This document shows positions 56,901-64,000 of a stretch of DNA of 64,000 nucleotides, one piece after another (position 1 is the first letter of the stretch; every line of letters begins with the position of its first letter). Origin of the DNA: Ahrensia kielensis DSM 5890 (GTDB lineage Bacteria; Pseudomonadota; Alphaproteobacteria; Rhizobiales; Rhizobiaceae). The DNA is taken from positions 62,001-126,000 of the forward strand of contig NZ_KB894533.1 of assembly GCF_000374465.1 (NCBI RefSeq). The letters run 5' to 3'. A program made the position numbers and the translations under genes. The notes below the pieces were generated by a model. That model was given only the letters and a program-made list of their open reading frames with translations. It was not told where the DNA came from and ran no database searches.

Positions 56901-57332
56901 CTAGTTCAACTTCTCATCGTCTGGAACATCGGGTAGGGGCATGAGTTCGACGCCTTCATCCAAAAGCTCGGCAACTTCCTCATTAGACGCTTTCCCATAA
57001 ATGGGCCTACTATCGGCTTCACCGTAATGTATTTTGCGCGCTTCTTCTGGAAACTTATCGCCTACATTATCGGCTTTGGATTTCACTTCTCTAGCAAATT
57101 CCATCATCTTGGACATAATTTCGGCCTGCGCTTTTTGCCCAGCGGCGACTTGGATTTTTTCTTTTTGGCGGCCTGTCGAAACAGATGGTGCCATCAATGA
57201 TTTGGCCACTTCATGCGTGCCGCAAATAGGGCATTCCAAAAAACCACGCTTTGATTGCGTTTCAAAATCATCATTTGATTTAAACCAACCTTCAAAGGCG
57301 TGGGTGTTTTTACATTCAAGTGAAAATTTCAT
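56901..57332 (-). CDS. DUF1178 family protein
   Basis: The 143-residue protein starts MKFSLECKNTHAFEGWFKSN and has a zinc-ribbon-like pair of cysteines further on (FLECPICGTHEV), then a charged helical stretch and an acidic end. DUF1178 is widespread in alphaproteobacteria beside nitrilase-family genes; the function is unknown. I start at the ATG at 57332, matching the family opening; a frame extension to 57359 runs into the nitrilase gene. Even so, its first residues overlap the nitrilase stop region (57337) by none, leaving four bases. Confidence 0.9.
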   Translation of the reverse strand: MKFSLECKNTHAFEGWFKSNDDFETQSKRGFLECPICGTHEVAKSLMAPSVSTGRQKEKIQVAAGQKAQAEIMSKMMEFAREVKSKADNVGDKFPEEARKIHYGEADSRPIYGKASNEEVAELLDEGVELMPLPDVPDDEKLN

Positions 57333-57336
57333 GAAT

Positions 57337-58167
57337 TTATTCGGTATGCTGTGTTTCAACCCGGTACGGGCGAGCGTTTTTCAAATTCGGTATTTTTTTA
57401 CGCGCTTCTACAGATTTAGATATGTCGATATCGGCTATAATATAACCAGGTATATCGTCGGCTTTTTCAGCCAGAACAGTTCCCCAAGGATCAACAATGA
57501 TTGAGTGGCCATATGTTTCGCGGGTATCTTCATGGGTGCCGCCTTGTGCCGCGGCGATTACATAAGCCCCATTTTCTATGGCGCGCGCGCGCTGAAGAAC
57601 GTGCCAATGGGCTTCACCCGTTTGTCTGGTAAAAGCTGCTGGTGTGGTCAAAACATTCGCGCCTGCCAAGGCTTGATCGCGGAAAATATTTGGAAAGCGC
57701 ACATCATAGCAAATGGCAAGGCCAAGTGTCATTTCACCGGCTTGAACGATTTGCGTTGCCTCGCCTGGCTCGTAAACAGCGCTCTCACGCCAGCTTTCAC
57801 CATTGTCGAGATCCACATCAAACATATGGATTTTGTCATATGTCGCCGCACGGATGCCTTGAGGTGAGAAAAGTGCTGCACGGTTGGCAACCTTGCCGCC
57901 TTCCAGCAATATCGGTGTAGAACCAATATGCAGCCAAATGTTCAATTCTTTGGCAAGGCTTGCTGCTATGCCAAGAACGAGATCATCTTGATCTGGCTTT
58001 ATCGCAGCCATCAAAGCTTTGCGATCTTTTTGCAAAAGCCCTGTCATCTCTGGCGTTTGAATATATTGAGCACCATCGGCGGCCGCATCGCGCACCAATT
58101 TATCCATCGCGGTAATATTTGCGGCGACATCAATGCCGGACCGCATTTGAATTGCTGCACAGCGCAT
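57337..58167 (-). CDS. Nitrilase-superfamily carbon-nitrogen hydrolase (Nit1/Nit2-like)
   Basis: The 276-residue enzyme has the full catalytic triad: E40 (IQTPEMTG), K112 (YDKIHMFDVD) and C153 (LGLAICYDVRFPN). The sequence resembles the branch that hydrolyses deaminated glutathione or omega-amides such as 2-oxoglutaramate, a metabolite-repair role. It is next to glutaredoxin, which would suit a glutathione link (inference). grxC stops two bases upstream, and DUF1178 follows after four bases. Confidence 0.93.
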   Translation of the reverse strand: MRCAAIQMRSGIDVAANITAMDKLVRDAAADGAQYIQTPEMTGLLQKDRKALMAAIKPDQDDLVLGIAASLAKELNIWLHIGSTPILLEGGKVANRAALFSPQGIRAATYDKIHMFDVDLDNGESWRESAVYEPGEATQIVQAGEMTLGLAICYDVRFPNIFRDQALAGANVLTTPAAFTRQTGEAHWHVLQRARAIENGAYVIAAAQGGTHEDTRETYGHSIIVDPWGTVLAEKADDIPGYIIADIDISKSVEARKKIPNLKNARPYRVETQHTE

Positions 58168-58169
58168 AT

Positions 58170-58427
58170 TTAAGCTTTCAAAAGTTGGTCAAGTTTACCG
58201 GCACGTTCCAGCGCCATAAGATCATCACAGCCGCCAATATGAAGCTCACCGATAAAGATTTGCGGGAACGTAGCGGCGCCGTTTGATTTCTGTATCATTT
58301 CTTTTTTAAGCGCAGGATCAAAAGTTGCATCATGTTCTTTGTACGATACTTTTTTCTTATTGAGCAGCGATTTTGCTGCTGAACAGAAGCCGCACATTTT
58401 GCGCGTATAGATTGTTACTTTTGCCAT
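58170..58427 (-). CDS. grxC: Glutaredoxin 3
   Basis: The 85-residue dithiol glutaredoxin has the active site CGFC (C12, C15); the usual CPYC is replaced, which changes redox potential but keeps both cysteines. The glutathione-binding TFPQIFIGELHIGGCDDLMAL is intact. ATG 58427 follows AGGAAAAAC; the frame extends to 58496 without support. It is in a run with comF upstream and the nitrilase gene downstream. Confidence 0.96.
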   Translation of the reverse strand: MAKVTIYTRKMCGFCSAAKSLLNKKKVSYKEHDATFDPALKKEMIQKSNGAATFPQIFIGELHIGGCDDLMALERAGKLDQLLKA

Positions 58428-58510
58428 TGTTTTTCCTAACGTTTCAAACGCGTATATAGGCGCTGTTTGTCTTTGAGCAAATGCAATTTGCATCAATTTA
58501 CAGTGTTCAA

Positions 58511-59275
58511 TTAGCTTGAGCTAATTTTGTGCGGCTCAATGAATTGTGGAACCACTTGGCTAAAGGTCAAAACATAAACCTTGGCTGCGCCTGATTTTTG
58601 CAATGCTTTGGCCGCTGCATTCACCGTTGCGCCGGTGGTCAGAACATCGTCGATCAACAAAATTGTTCGCCCCGCAATCTGTATGTGTTGATCTGCAGGC
58701 ACAATAAACGTGCCGCGCACATTTTCCTGCCTTTGGCGCAAATTAAGGCCAACTTGCTGCCGTGTCGGCTTTTTTCTTAACAATGCAGATGGGCAATGGG
58801 TTTTGCTCGTTTTTTTGGCAATGACACGGGCCAGCTCAGCGGATTGATTATAGCGGCGCGAGAAATAACGCCATCGGTGCAGGGGAACGGGCACGACCAA
58901 ATCTGCTTCATCAATAAATTCGCGTCCTGCTCGGATCATCCAATCGGCCATCCATGGCGCAAGATCTGTTCTATCCGCGTATTTTAAGCGCGTTACCAAT
59001 TGCCGAGCGATGCTCAAATGTATAGTTGCTGAACGCGCGGCATGATAATGAGGCGGATTGGCGATGGCGTTTGCACTGACAGCGCCAAGGCCAAAATCGA
59101 CAGTGAAAGGCGTGCCGTTTATTTCACAATAGGGACGTTCGATAAATTGAAGCTTGGACCAGCAATTTGCACAAACAACTCCTTGCTTGGTAACAAAAGC
59201 GCCGCAACCAAGACAAACATCGGGAAATAGAGTTCCAAAGACGGAACGACTTGCATTTTTCGCCCAAGTTCTCAT
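58511..59275 (-). CDS. ComF family phosphoribosyltransferase-like protein
   Basis: The 254-residue product has an N-terminal zinc-finger (CLGCGAFVTKQGVVCANCWSKL) and a C-terminal type I PRTase fold with the PRPP loop ILLIDDVLTTGATVNAAAKAL. Family members act in DNA uptake in competent species; here, without other com genes, the role is unclear. The ATG at 59275 is used; the longer frame begins with TTG inside the divergent methyltransferase gene's start (59315). Starts of the two divergent genes are 39 bases apart. Confidence 0.9.
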   Translation of the reverse strand: MRTWAKNASRSVFGTLFPDVCLGCGAFVTKQGVVCANCWSKLQFIERPYCEINGTPFTVDFGLGAVSANAIANPPHYHAARSATIHLSIARQLVTRLKYADRTDLAPWMADWMIRAGREFIDEADLVVPVPLHRWRYFSRRYNQSAELARVIAKKTSKTHCPSALLRKKPTRQQVGLNLRQRQENVRGTFIVPADQHIQIAGRTILLIDDVLTTGATVNAAAKALQKSGAAKVYVLTFSQVVPQFIEPHKISSS

Positions 59276-59314
59276 TTGTAGTTTCAAAACAATCAGCCTT
59301 GATGAAAGCAGTTT

Positions 59315-60169
59315 ATGAGTATCCGCACCATTATTGATAAAAAGCAAGTTGATGCAGCAGTTCAGCGTGCAGAACGGCTCAACATTACCGGTGCAGATTT
59401 TTTGCTCACCCGCATTTTAGAGGACTTAAAAGATCGCCTCGATATTACGAACCGAAAATTTAAATCAGGCCGGTTTGTAAGTATGTACCCAAGCTTTGTT
59501 CGGGCGCATTTCGATGATCAAAAAACGCTGCAAATATCTGCGGCTATGGATGATGTGCAATTACGGCATGGGGACATATTGGGGCTTGATGCGCAGTCTG
59601 AAGATTTGATTATCGATGTTGCGAGCCTTCATCAAGCCAATGATATGCCGGGTATGTTGATACAATATTGCCGTGCGCTAAAGCCGGACGGCCTTTTTCT
59701 AGCCTGTGTTCCTGGCGGCGACACACTCACGGAGCTGCGCCAAAGCTTGTTTGCGGCAGAAAGTAAAATTTCAGGTGGTGTGAGGCCGCGTGTCTTGCCA
59801 TTTATGGATGTGCGCGATGCTGGCGGACTTTTGCAGCGCGCAGGATTTGCCTTGCCAGTCACTGATATTGATAGCGTTGTTGTGCGCTATGACACGATGT
59901 TAGATCTTATGCTGGATTTACGTGCAATGGGAGCAACCAACACGCTTGTTGAAAGACAAAAGAGTTTAAGCCGCCGTGATCTTTTTCATAATGCTGCTCA
60001 ACATTATGCAGAGAATTTTGCTGATTCAGATGGGCGAATTCGTGCGACATTTTCATTTATATGGATGTCTGGATGGGCGCCGGATGCATCGCAGTCACAG
60101 CCACTCAAACCCGGTAGTGCAACACAAAGCCTTGCCAAAGTGTTGAAAGACAGAACGGCAAACAGTTAG
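59315..60169 (+). CDS. NDUFAF5-like methyltransferase-fold protein
   Basis: The 284-residue protein resembles mitochondrial NDUFAF5, which hydroxylates an arginine of complex I subunit NDUFS7, and the alphaproteobacterial homologues. Visible features are the N-terminal AAVQRAERLNITGADFLLTRILEDLKDRL, a SAM-fold core with a degenerate GxGxG region, and FLACVPGGDTLTELRQSLFAAESKISGGVRPRVLPFMDVRDAGGLLQRAGF. Activity on complex I is inferred from the family. Its TAG stop overlaps the TAA of the Flp pilin gene by two bases. Confidence 0.85.
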   Translation: MSIRTIIDKKQVDAAVQRAERLNITGADFLLTRILEDLKDRLDITNRKFKSGRFVSMYPSFVRAHFDDQKTLQISAAMDDVQLRHGDILGLDAQSEDLIIDVASLHQANDMPGMLIQYCRALKPDGLFLACVPGGDTLTELRQSLFAAESKISGGVRPRVLPFMDVRDAGGLLQRAGFALPVTDIDSVVVRYDTMLDLMLDLRAMGATNTLVERQKSLSRRDLFHNAAQHYAENFADSDGRIRATFSFIWMSGWAPDASQSQPLKPGSATQSLAKVLKDRTANS

Positions 60170-60333
60170 TTCATTGCTGTATTGATCTTTGAACCATTGT
60201 CGGCAAAAAGGTACTCAATCGCATCAAATGCGTTTGAAACACCTGCTATAATTGCCAATGACAACATTGTAGCGATTAATGCGTATTCAATCGCTGTTGC
60301 ACCGCATTCGTTAGATAAAAATTGTTTTAGCAT
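60166..60333 (-). CDS. Flp-type type IVb prepilin
   Basis: A 55-residue protein, MLKQFLSNECGATAIEYALI and then a hydrophobic stretch ATMLSLAIIAGVSNAF. The CGATAIEY motif is the TadV/prepilin-peptidase processing site (cleavage after G) with the conserved Glu-Tyr, and the hydrophobic helix follows at once. AAGGAT lies ten bases before the ATG. Flp subunits polymerise into Tad pili used for surface attachment. No tad/cpa assembly genes are in the window, so export machinery must be encoded elsewhere, or this copy is an orphan. The C-terminus overlaps the convergent methyltransferase gene by three bases. Confidence 0.88.
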   Translation of the reverse strand: MLKQFLSNECGATAIEYALIATMLSLAIIAGVSNAFDAIEYLFADNGSKINTAMN

Positions 60334-60454
60334 CTGAAAAAATCCTTGAGCTCAATTATCTAACCCAAATAAGTTAATGTATGCATTAGAAATGCAGCAT
60401 GCTGAATTGGTTTCGGTTTTTGATTAACTCAAGCTGAAGAATATTTTCGGCATT

Positions 60455-60784
60455 TTAACAATCGCCGATTGGCGCGCCATTGGTTTGAATGATACATTTT
60501 GCGACAGGGCTTTTTTGCAAAACAGATCGCCTTATTGTGTATGATTTTTGAGGGCTTGCGCTGTTTCGCGTGCTTGCTGTTGTAAAGGGATCAATGTTGT
60601 TTGCAAGCGTATGAAAACTTTGACTAGCACCGTTATTGCGATCAAGGAATGGAGTTGCGAAAAGTCCTAAGGCTACGGCTACGCCGCCAAAAAGAAGTGC
60701 AATGCGTAGGGTGTTGTTTTTTCTCGGCGCAGTTTGGCGTTCATCTTCACCGCGAATTATTGCCCATTCCAATTCGTCACTCAT
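60455..60784 (-). CDS. Single-pass membrane protein of unknown function upstream of the pilin
   Basis: A 109-residue protein: a charged cytosolic N-terminus (MSDELEWAIIRGEDERQ), one membrane helix (about 26-46, LRIALLFGGVAVALGLFAT), and a periplasmic part with SYTIRRSVLQKSPVAKCIIQ and two cysteines near the end that could pair. GGAG precedes the ATG. It runs in the same direction as the Flp gene with 121 bases between, so pilus-related work is possible (inference). A 7-bp inverted repeat TAATAGT/ACTATTA (60798-60833) lies just upstream of its start. Confidence 0.7.
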   Translation of the reverse strand: MSDELEWAIIRGEDERQTAPRKNNTLRIALLFGGVAVALGLFATPFLDRNNGASQSFHTLANNIDPFTTASTRNSASPQKSYTIRRSVLQKSPVAKCIIQTNGAPIGDC

Positions 60785-60888
60785 AACGCAAACTCCGTAA
60801 TAGTAATCGTCGTCATCTAAGTAATGACTATTATCAGTTTTGATTAAACGATTGATTAACGATGTTGAACGTTTGTGATGGGAGCTTG

Positions 60889-61293
60889 TTAACGCAGCAA
60901 ATCTTGAAGCACAGGGATCAAGGGCTCGTCTGCCGGTGGCATAGGATAATCACGTAATTTTTCAGGGCGAACCCATTTAAGTGTCTGATTTTCCTGCGGC
61001 ATTGGAATTCCTTCAAATTTACGACAAATGAATAATGGCATCAGGAGATGGAATTTTTCATAGGCGTAACTGGCAAATGTTAAAGGGGCAAGGCATGCCG
61101 TTTGGGTTGTAATGCCGAGCTCTTCTTTAAGTTCTCGCACAAGACTTTCTTCGGGCGTTTCGCCTTGTTCGATTTTTCCGCCTGGAAATTCCCACAAGCC
61201 TGCCAGTGATTTTCCCTCAGGACGCTGAGCCAGCAATATTCGGTTGTCGGTATCAACAAGCGCGCACGCTGTAACAAGGAGCATATCACTCAT
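60889..61293 (-). CDS. mutT: MutT-type NUDIX hydrolase (8-oxo-dGTP diphosphatase)
   Basis: The 134-residue protein hydrolyses 8-oxo-dGTP so that oxidised guanine is not used in DNA. The NUDIX box GGKIEQGETPEESLVRELKEELGI is complete and the substrate region LAQRPEGKSLAGLWEFPGGK is MutT-like. Its start ATG overlaps the stop of the GNAT gene (ATGAGTGA), so translation is coupled. The frame extends upstream to 61371 inside the GNAT gene and is ignored. Confidence 0.95.
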   Translation of the reverse strand: MSDMLLVTACALVDTDNRILLAQRPEGKSLAGLWEFPGGKIEQGETPEESLVRELKEELGITTQTACLAPLTFASYAYEKFHLLMPLFICRKFEGIPMPQENQTLKWVRPEKLRDYPMPPADEPLIPVLQDLLR

Positions 61294-62062
61294 GATGATC
61301 ATTTTTTCTGGTACGGTACACATAGGAATAAACTTCAGAGAAGCCCAAGCGACTATAAAGCGCGTTGGCACCCTTATTGGCTGCTTCTACTTGTAACCAA
61401 GCTGTTTTGGCGCCTTGCTGGCGGGCCCAGCGCAATGCTGTTCGCACGATAGAACGGCCATATCCCATGCCATGACAATCATGGCGTACACCAATGTCAA
61501 AAAGGCCAGCCATATCATTGTCACGTACACATAATGCACACGCAACGGGGCCTTTATCATCTTCCATGACGAACATACCACTGGGCGGACGGATTGCCTC
61601 TAGAACTTCGGTAAGTCCAGGTTTGCGCTCAGGGTCTTCACCCCTGATCGTGATGGATGCATCAACGAAGCGCCCGATGTCTTTGCCCGGCAATTGATAA
61701 ATGCCTGAATCAAGGTCCATATCTTTCAATGTTGCCATGAGTACGTGCGTTTCAGCAATGCGTTGCCAACCTTCCTTGTCAAAATGTGCTGCCAAGGGGG
61801 CGGGCGCAAGCGGGGAAAGCCTGAAAACCAATGGCCTGTTATAGGATGCAAAGCGATGCTCCATACGGGCAATACGGTTTTCAAAATCACGTTGATCCGC
61901 AGGGTCGAGCGGATTGACCGAGTTTAACCTGCGTGAAGGGTGGCTTGCTGTGAGCCTTACGGCCCAGCTTCCGTCATAATGAACAGATGCAGCGGGCCAT
62001 GCACGAAAACCAACGGCTTCCAGTCGTCTTACAAGTGAAAGTTTAGGCAAAGGCTTCAACAA
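61286..62062 (-). CDS. GNAT family N-acetyltransferase
   Basis: The 258-residue protein has the acetyl-CoA site in VRHDCHGMGYGRSIVRTALRWARQQGAKTAWLQVEAANKGANALYSRLGF. The N-terminal part is a second, degenerate GNAT-like region (about 30-130). An in-frame TAG lies just upstream, so the start must be TTG: TTG at 62062 or 62059, with AGGAG immediately before. It lies between argJ and mutT, an order conserved in Rhizobiales; the substrate is unknown. mutT overlaps its stop by 8 bases. Confidence 0.88.
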   Translation of the reverse strand: MLKPLPKLSLVRRLEAVGFRAWPAASVHYDGSWAVRLTASHPSRRLNSVNPLDPADQRDFENRIARMEHRFASYNRPLVFRLSPLAPAPLAAHFDKEGWQRIAETHVLMATLKDMDLDSGIYQLPGKDIGRFVDASITIRGEDPERKPGLTEVLEAIRPPSGMFVMEDDKGPVACALCVRDNDMAGLFDIGVRHDCHGMGYGRSIVRTALRWARQQGAKTAWLQVEAANKGANALYSRLGFSEVYSYVYRTRKNDHHE

Positions 62063-62099
62063 CTCCTACTGCGCAATTAGAGAAGGTAACATAATAGGT

Positions 62100-63329
62100 T
62101 TAGCTTCTGTAATCGCCGTTGATTTCTACGTATTCTTTGGTCAAATCGCAGCCCCATGCGATAAAGCGTTCCGAGCCAAGGCCAATGTCGACGCCGATGA
62201 CGATCTCATCATTTTTCATATAAGCGGCGCATTTTTCTTCGCTATAGCCTTCTTCGCGCTCACCGTCTCTTGCAACGATAATATCGCCAAAGCGAATTTG
62301 AAGGCGATCGCGGTCGGCTGGTTCGCCAGCTTTGCCAACAGCCATAACAACGCGGCCCCAATTGGCGTCTTCGCCAGCAATCGCCGTTTTTACAAGCGGA
62401 GAGTTTGCGATGGACATTGCGATTTTCTTGGCGGCATCTTGCGATGTTGCGCCTTCAACCTCAACACGCATAACTTTGCGGATGCCTTCACCGTCGCGAA
62501 TGATTTGCATAGCAAGATCATGAAGCACAGCATGAAAGGCTGCTTTGAACGCGGCTAGTTTTTCATCATCAGGATTTGTGAATTCTTCCGCGCCTGTTGC
62601 AAACGCCAGCAGGGTATCAGAGGTGGATGTGTCACCGTCAACGGTCACGGCATTGAATGTCGTTTTGGTCGATGCAGATAGGTAATCTTGCAAAACAGCG
62701 GCAGAAACAGGAGCATCTGTTACCACATAGGCAAGCATTGTCGCCATATCAGGGGCGATCATACCTGCGCCCTTGCTCATGCCATTAATCGTGTAGTTTT
62801 TGCCGTCAATGCTCGCCGTTTGGGTTGCAACTTTGGCAAATGTATCGGTCGTCATAATGGCTTGCGCGCTTTGATACCATGCATCTGGCTCAGCGGTTTT
62901 AACCATCTGCTCGATGTGGCCTTCAAATTTTGTCGCATCCAAAGGCTCGCCGATCACACCTGTTGAAGAAAGATATACTTCATCAATGGCGCAATTGGCT
63001 GCTTTTGCAGCGATTTCAGCTGTAAGCTTTGTTGCCGCTATGCCTTTTTTGCCGGTAAAGGCATTTGCATTGCCCGAATTGACAATAAGTATTTTTGCGC
63101 GGCCTTTAGGCAAATGAGCACGGCAAAGGTCAACCGGCGCTGACGGGCATTTTGATTTTGTAAACACGCCTGCAACGGCTGCGGGCTGATCAAAAATCAT
63201 CGCCATCACATCTGTGCGGCCTTTATATTTTATGCCTGCCTCAGCTGTGGCCAGCGTAACGCCTTTAATTGGCGGCAATACTGGCACCTGTTTTGGTGCC
63301 AGTGGGGATACAGGTGATGGTTTCGCCAT
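62100..63329 (-). CDS. argJ: Bifunctional ornithine acetyltransferase / N-acetylglutamate synthase
   Basis: The 409-residue enzyme recycles the acetyl group in arginine synthesis. It is made as a precursor that cleaves itself before the nucleophile T197 in [15 protein letters not shown]. Other family blocks are [26 protein letters not shown] and [18 protein letters not shown], with the C-terminal [11 protein letters not shown]. The parvulin gene stops two bases upstream. The GNAT gene starts 37 bases after its stop. Confidence 0.97.
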   Translation of the reverse strand: MAKPSPVSPLAPKQVPVLPPIKGVTLATAEAGIKYKGRTDVMAMIFDQPAAVAGVFTKSKCPSAPVDLCRAHLPKGRAKILIVNSGNANAFTGKKGIAATKLTAEIAAKAANCAIDEVYLSSTGVIGEPLDATKFEGHIEQMVKTAEPDAWYQSAQAIMTTDTFAKVATQTASIDGKNYTINGMSKGAGMIAPDMATMLAYVVTDAPVSAAVLQDYLSASTKTTFNAVTVDGDTSTSDTLLAFATGAEEFTNPDDEKLAAFKAAFHAVLHDLAMQIIRDGEGIRKVMRVEVEGATSQDAAKKIAMSIANSPLVKTAIAGEDANWGRVVMAVGKAGEPADRDRLQIRFGDIIVARDGEREEGYSEEKCAAYMKNDEIVIGVDIGLGSERFIAWGCDLTKEYVEINGDYRS

Positions 63330-63331
63330 GT

Positions 63332-64000
63332 TTACTGTGCTTCTTGTTCCGCGATTGCTTTTTCATAAGCTGCTTTGAGCGCTTCATCTTCGATGTTTAT
63401 TTCAGCTGTGTCACGAAGACCTTTGATGTAGTTGAAATATTTTTCACGCAATAAAGTTGCGCGGATTTGCGGCTGAACCTGTTCAAATGCTGGTGGCTGA
63501 ACAGGGCGAATGTCTTTCACCAAAATCACATGATAACCAAATTGTGTTTTAACGGGCTCTTTGGTGTAACCGCCTGCATCAAGTGCAAAAGCAACTTCTT
63601 CAAATTCAGGAACCATGCGGCCTTTTGTGAAATAGCCCAGATCACCACCTTGAGGACCAGATGGGCCTGTTGATTTTTCTTTTGCCAAATCAGTAAAATC
63701 TGCACCGTCATCAAGCGCTTTGATGATTTCTTTAGCTGCTTCTTCGGTTTCCACCAAAATATGCGCTGCGTTTACTTCATTTTCGGAAGGTGTTGCAGCA
63801 ACTTCTTTGTCATAACGTGCGCGCACTTCTTCATTTGCTATGCCGTCGATGACATCTTTTCTGAACAAGATGTTATGAAGAGTGCGGTCTTCTAAAAATT
63901 TAGCGCGTTTTTTAAACTCGTCATCCTGATCAAGGCCATCTTCGCGTGCTTTTGAAGCCAGTAGCTTAATGTCGATCAGCGCCATAAGCGCGGCAAATTG
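63332..64000 (-). CDS. Peptidylprolyl isomerase of the parvulin family, 5' end cut by the window
   Basis: The frame continues to the window edge ([14 protein letters not shown] at its start), so the N-terminus, presumably a signal peptide, is missing. A SurA/PpiC-type N-terminal helical part is followed by a parvulin domain: [55 protein letters not shown] and [14 protein letters not shown]. It should help outer-membrane or periplasmic proteins fold. argJ begins two bases after its stop, which matches the order in Rhizobiales. Confidence 0.93.
   Translation of the reverse strand, partial: QFAALMALIDIKLLASKAREDGLDQDDEFKKRAKFLEDRTLHNILFRKDVIDGIANEEVRARYDKEVAATPSENEVNAAHILVETEEAAKEIIKALDDGADFTDLAKEKSTGPSGPQGGDLGYFTKGRMVPEFEEVAFALDAGGYTKEPVKTQFGYHVILVKDIRPVQPPAFEQVQPQIRATLLREKYFNYIKGLRDTAEINIEDEALKAAYEKAIAEQEAQ

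Noticed and set aside
60838-60860. CtrA box (TTAA-N7-TTAA) upstream of the 109-residue protein
   Set aside because: The two TTAA halves are eight bases apart rather than seven, and no second site supports it.

Overview
The window is a stretch of ordinary chromosome from an alphaproteobacterium of the order Hyphomicrobiales (Rhizobiales), probably a marine or moderate-GC relative of the Brucella/Rhizobium/Ahrensia group. The evidence is lineage-typical gene order and families: ydcF-plsC beside DUF2125-tyrC-hisC-chorismate mutase; bolA/J-protein/cobS/cobT; aroK-aroB-CNNM; clpB/DUF4167/prmC/prfA/ptsP/lysC/ubiG/DUF1178/nitrilase/grxC/comF; mutT/GNAT/argJ; and a SAM-II riboswitch before metA. There is no rRNA, insertion sequence, prophage, integrative element or CRISPR array. 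The single tRNA is tRNA-Arg(CCU).

Layout. 0-1.8 kb: YdcF (partial), PlsC acyltransferase, ChaC-like cyclotransferase. 1.9-7.6 kb: a DUF2125 protein and a minus-strand aromatic amino acid block (methyltransferase, chorismate mutase, HisC-type aminotransferase, prephenate/arogenate dehydrogenase, DMT exporter). 7.6-11.3 kb: DUF3108 protein, ribosomal protein L28, queuosine-precursor transporter, PagL-like barrel, phytase-like protein. 11.3-15.3 kb: cobaltochelatase CobT/CobS, J-protein, BolA. 15.3-19.6 kb: CNNM/CorC protein, AroB, AroK, a small membrane protein, XerD. 19.7-24.6 kb: AccA, YafK-type L,D-transpeptidase lipoprotein, TusA, D,D-carboxypeptidase, M20 amidohydrolase, tRNA-Arg. 24.7-27.3 kb: a MurF paralogue and a CurA-like reductase. 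27.5-34 kb: DctB/DctD-like two-component system and a TAXI-TRAP transporter. 34-39.5 kb: complete branched-chain amino acid ABC transporter. 39.5-46 kb: Mrp, GNAT, MetA with SAM-II riboswitch, a small ORF, 3-hydroxybutyryl-CoA dehydrogenase, two tandem L,D-transpeptidases. 46-56 kb: ClpB, CsbD, DUF4167, PrmC, RF1, PtsP, LysC. 56-64 kb: UbiG, DUF1178, nitrilase, glutaredoxin, ComF, NDUFAF5-like methyltransferase, a 55-residue Flp pilin, MutT, GNAT, ArgJ and a partial parvulin.

How the genes work together. Several envelope enzymes (three L,D-transpeptidases, a D,D-carboxypeptidase, a MurF-like ligase) fit the L,D-crosslinked wall of this order. Chorismate mutase, HisC, the dehydrogenase, AroK and AroB form much of the aromatic amino acid pathway. 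The most interesting regulatory unit is at 27-34 kb. The DctD-like regulator has lost the GAFTGA loop needed to engage sigma-54, no -24/-12 promoter is visible, and near-identical TGCGG-wwww-CCGCA dyads lie upstream of the kinase gene and between the regulator and the TRAP genes. I read this as an autoregulated TRAP-transport switch that does not use sigma-54.

Limits: everything comes from reading the sequence. No database search, folding or phylogeny was run. Promoter and operator calls are pattern matches.
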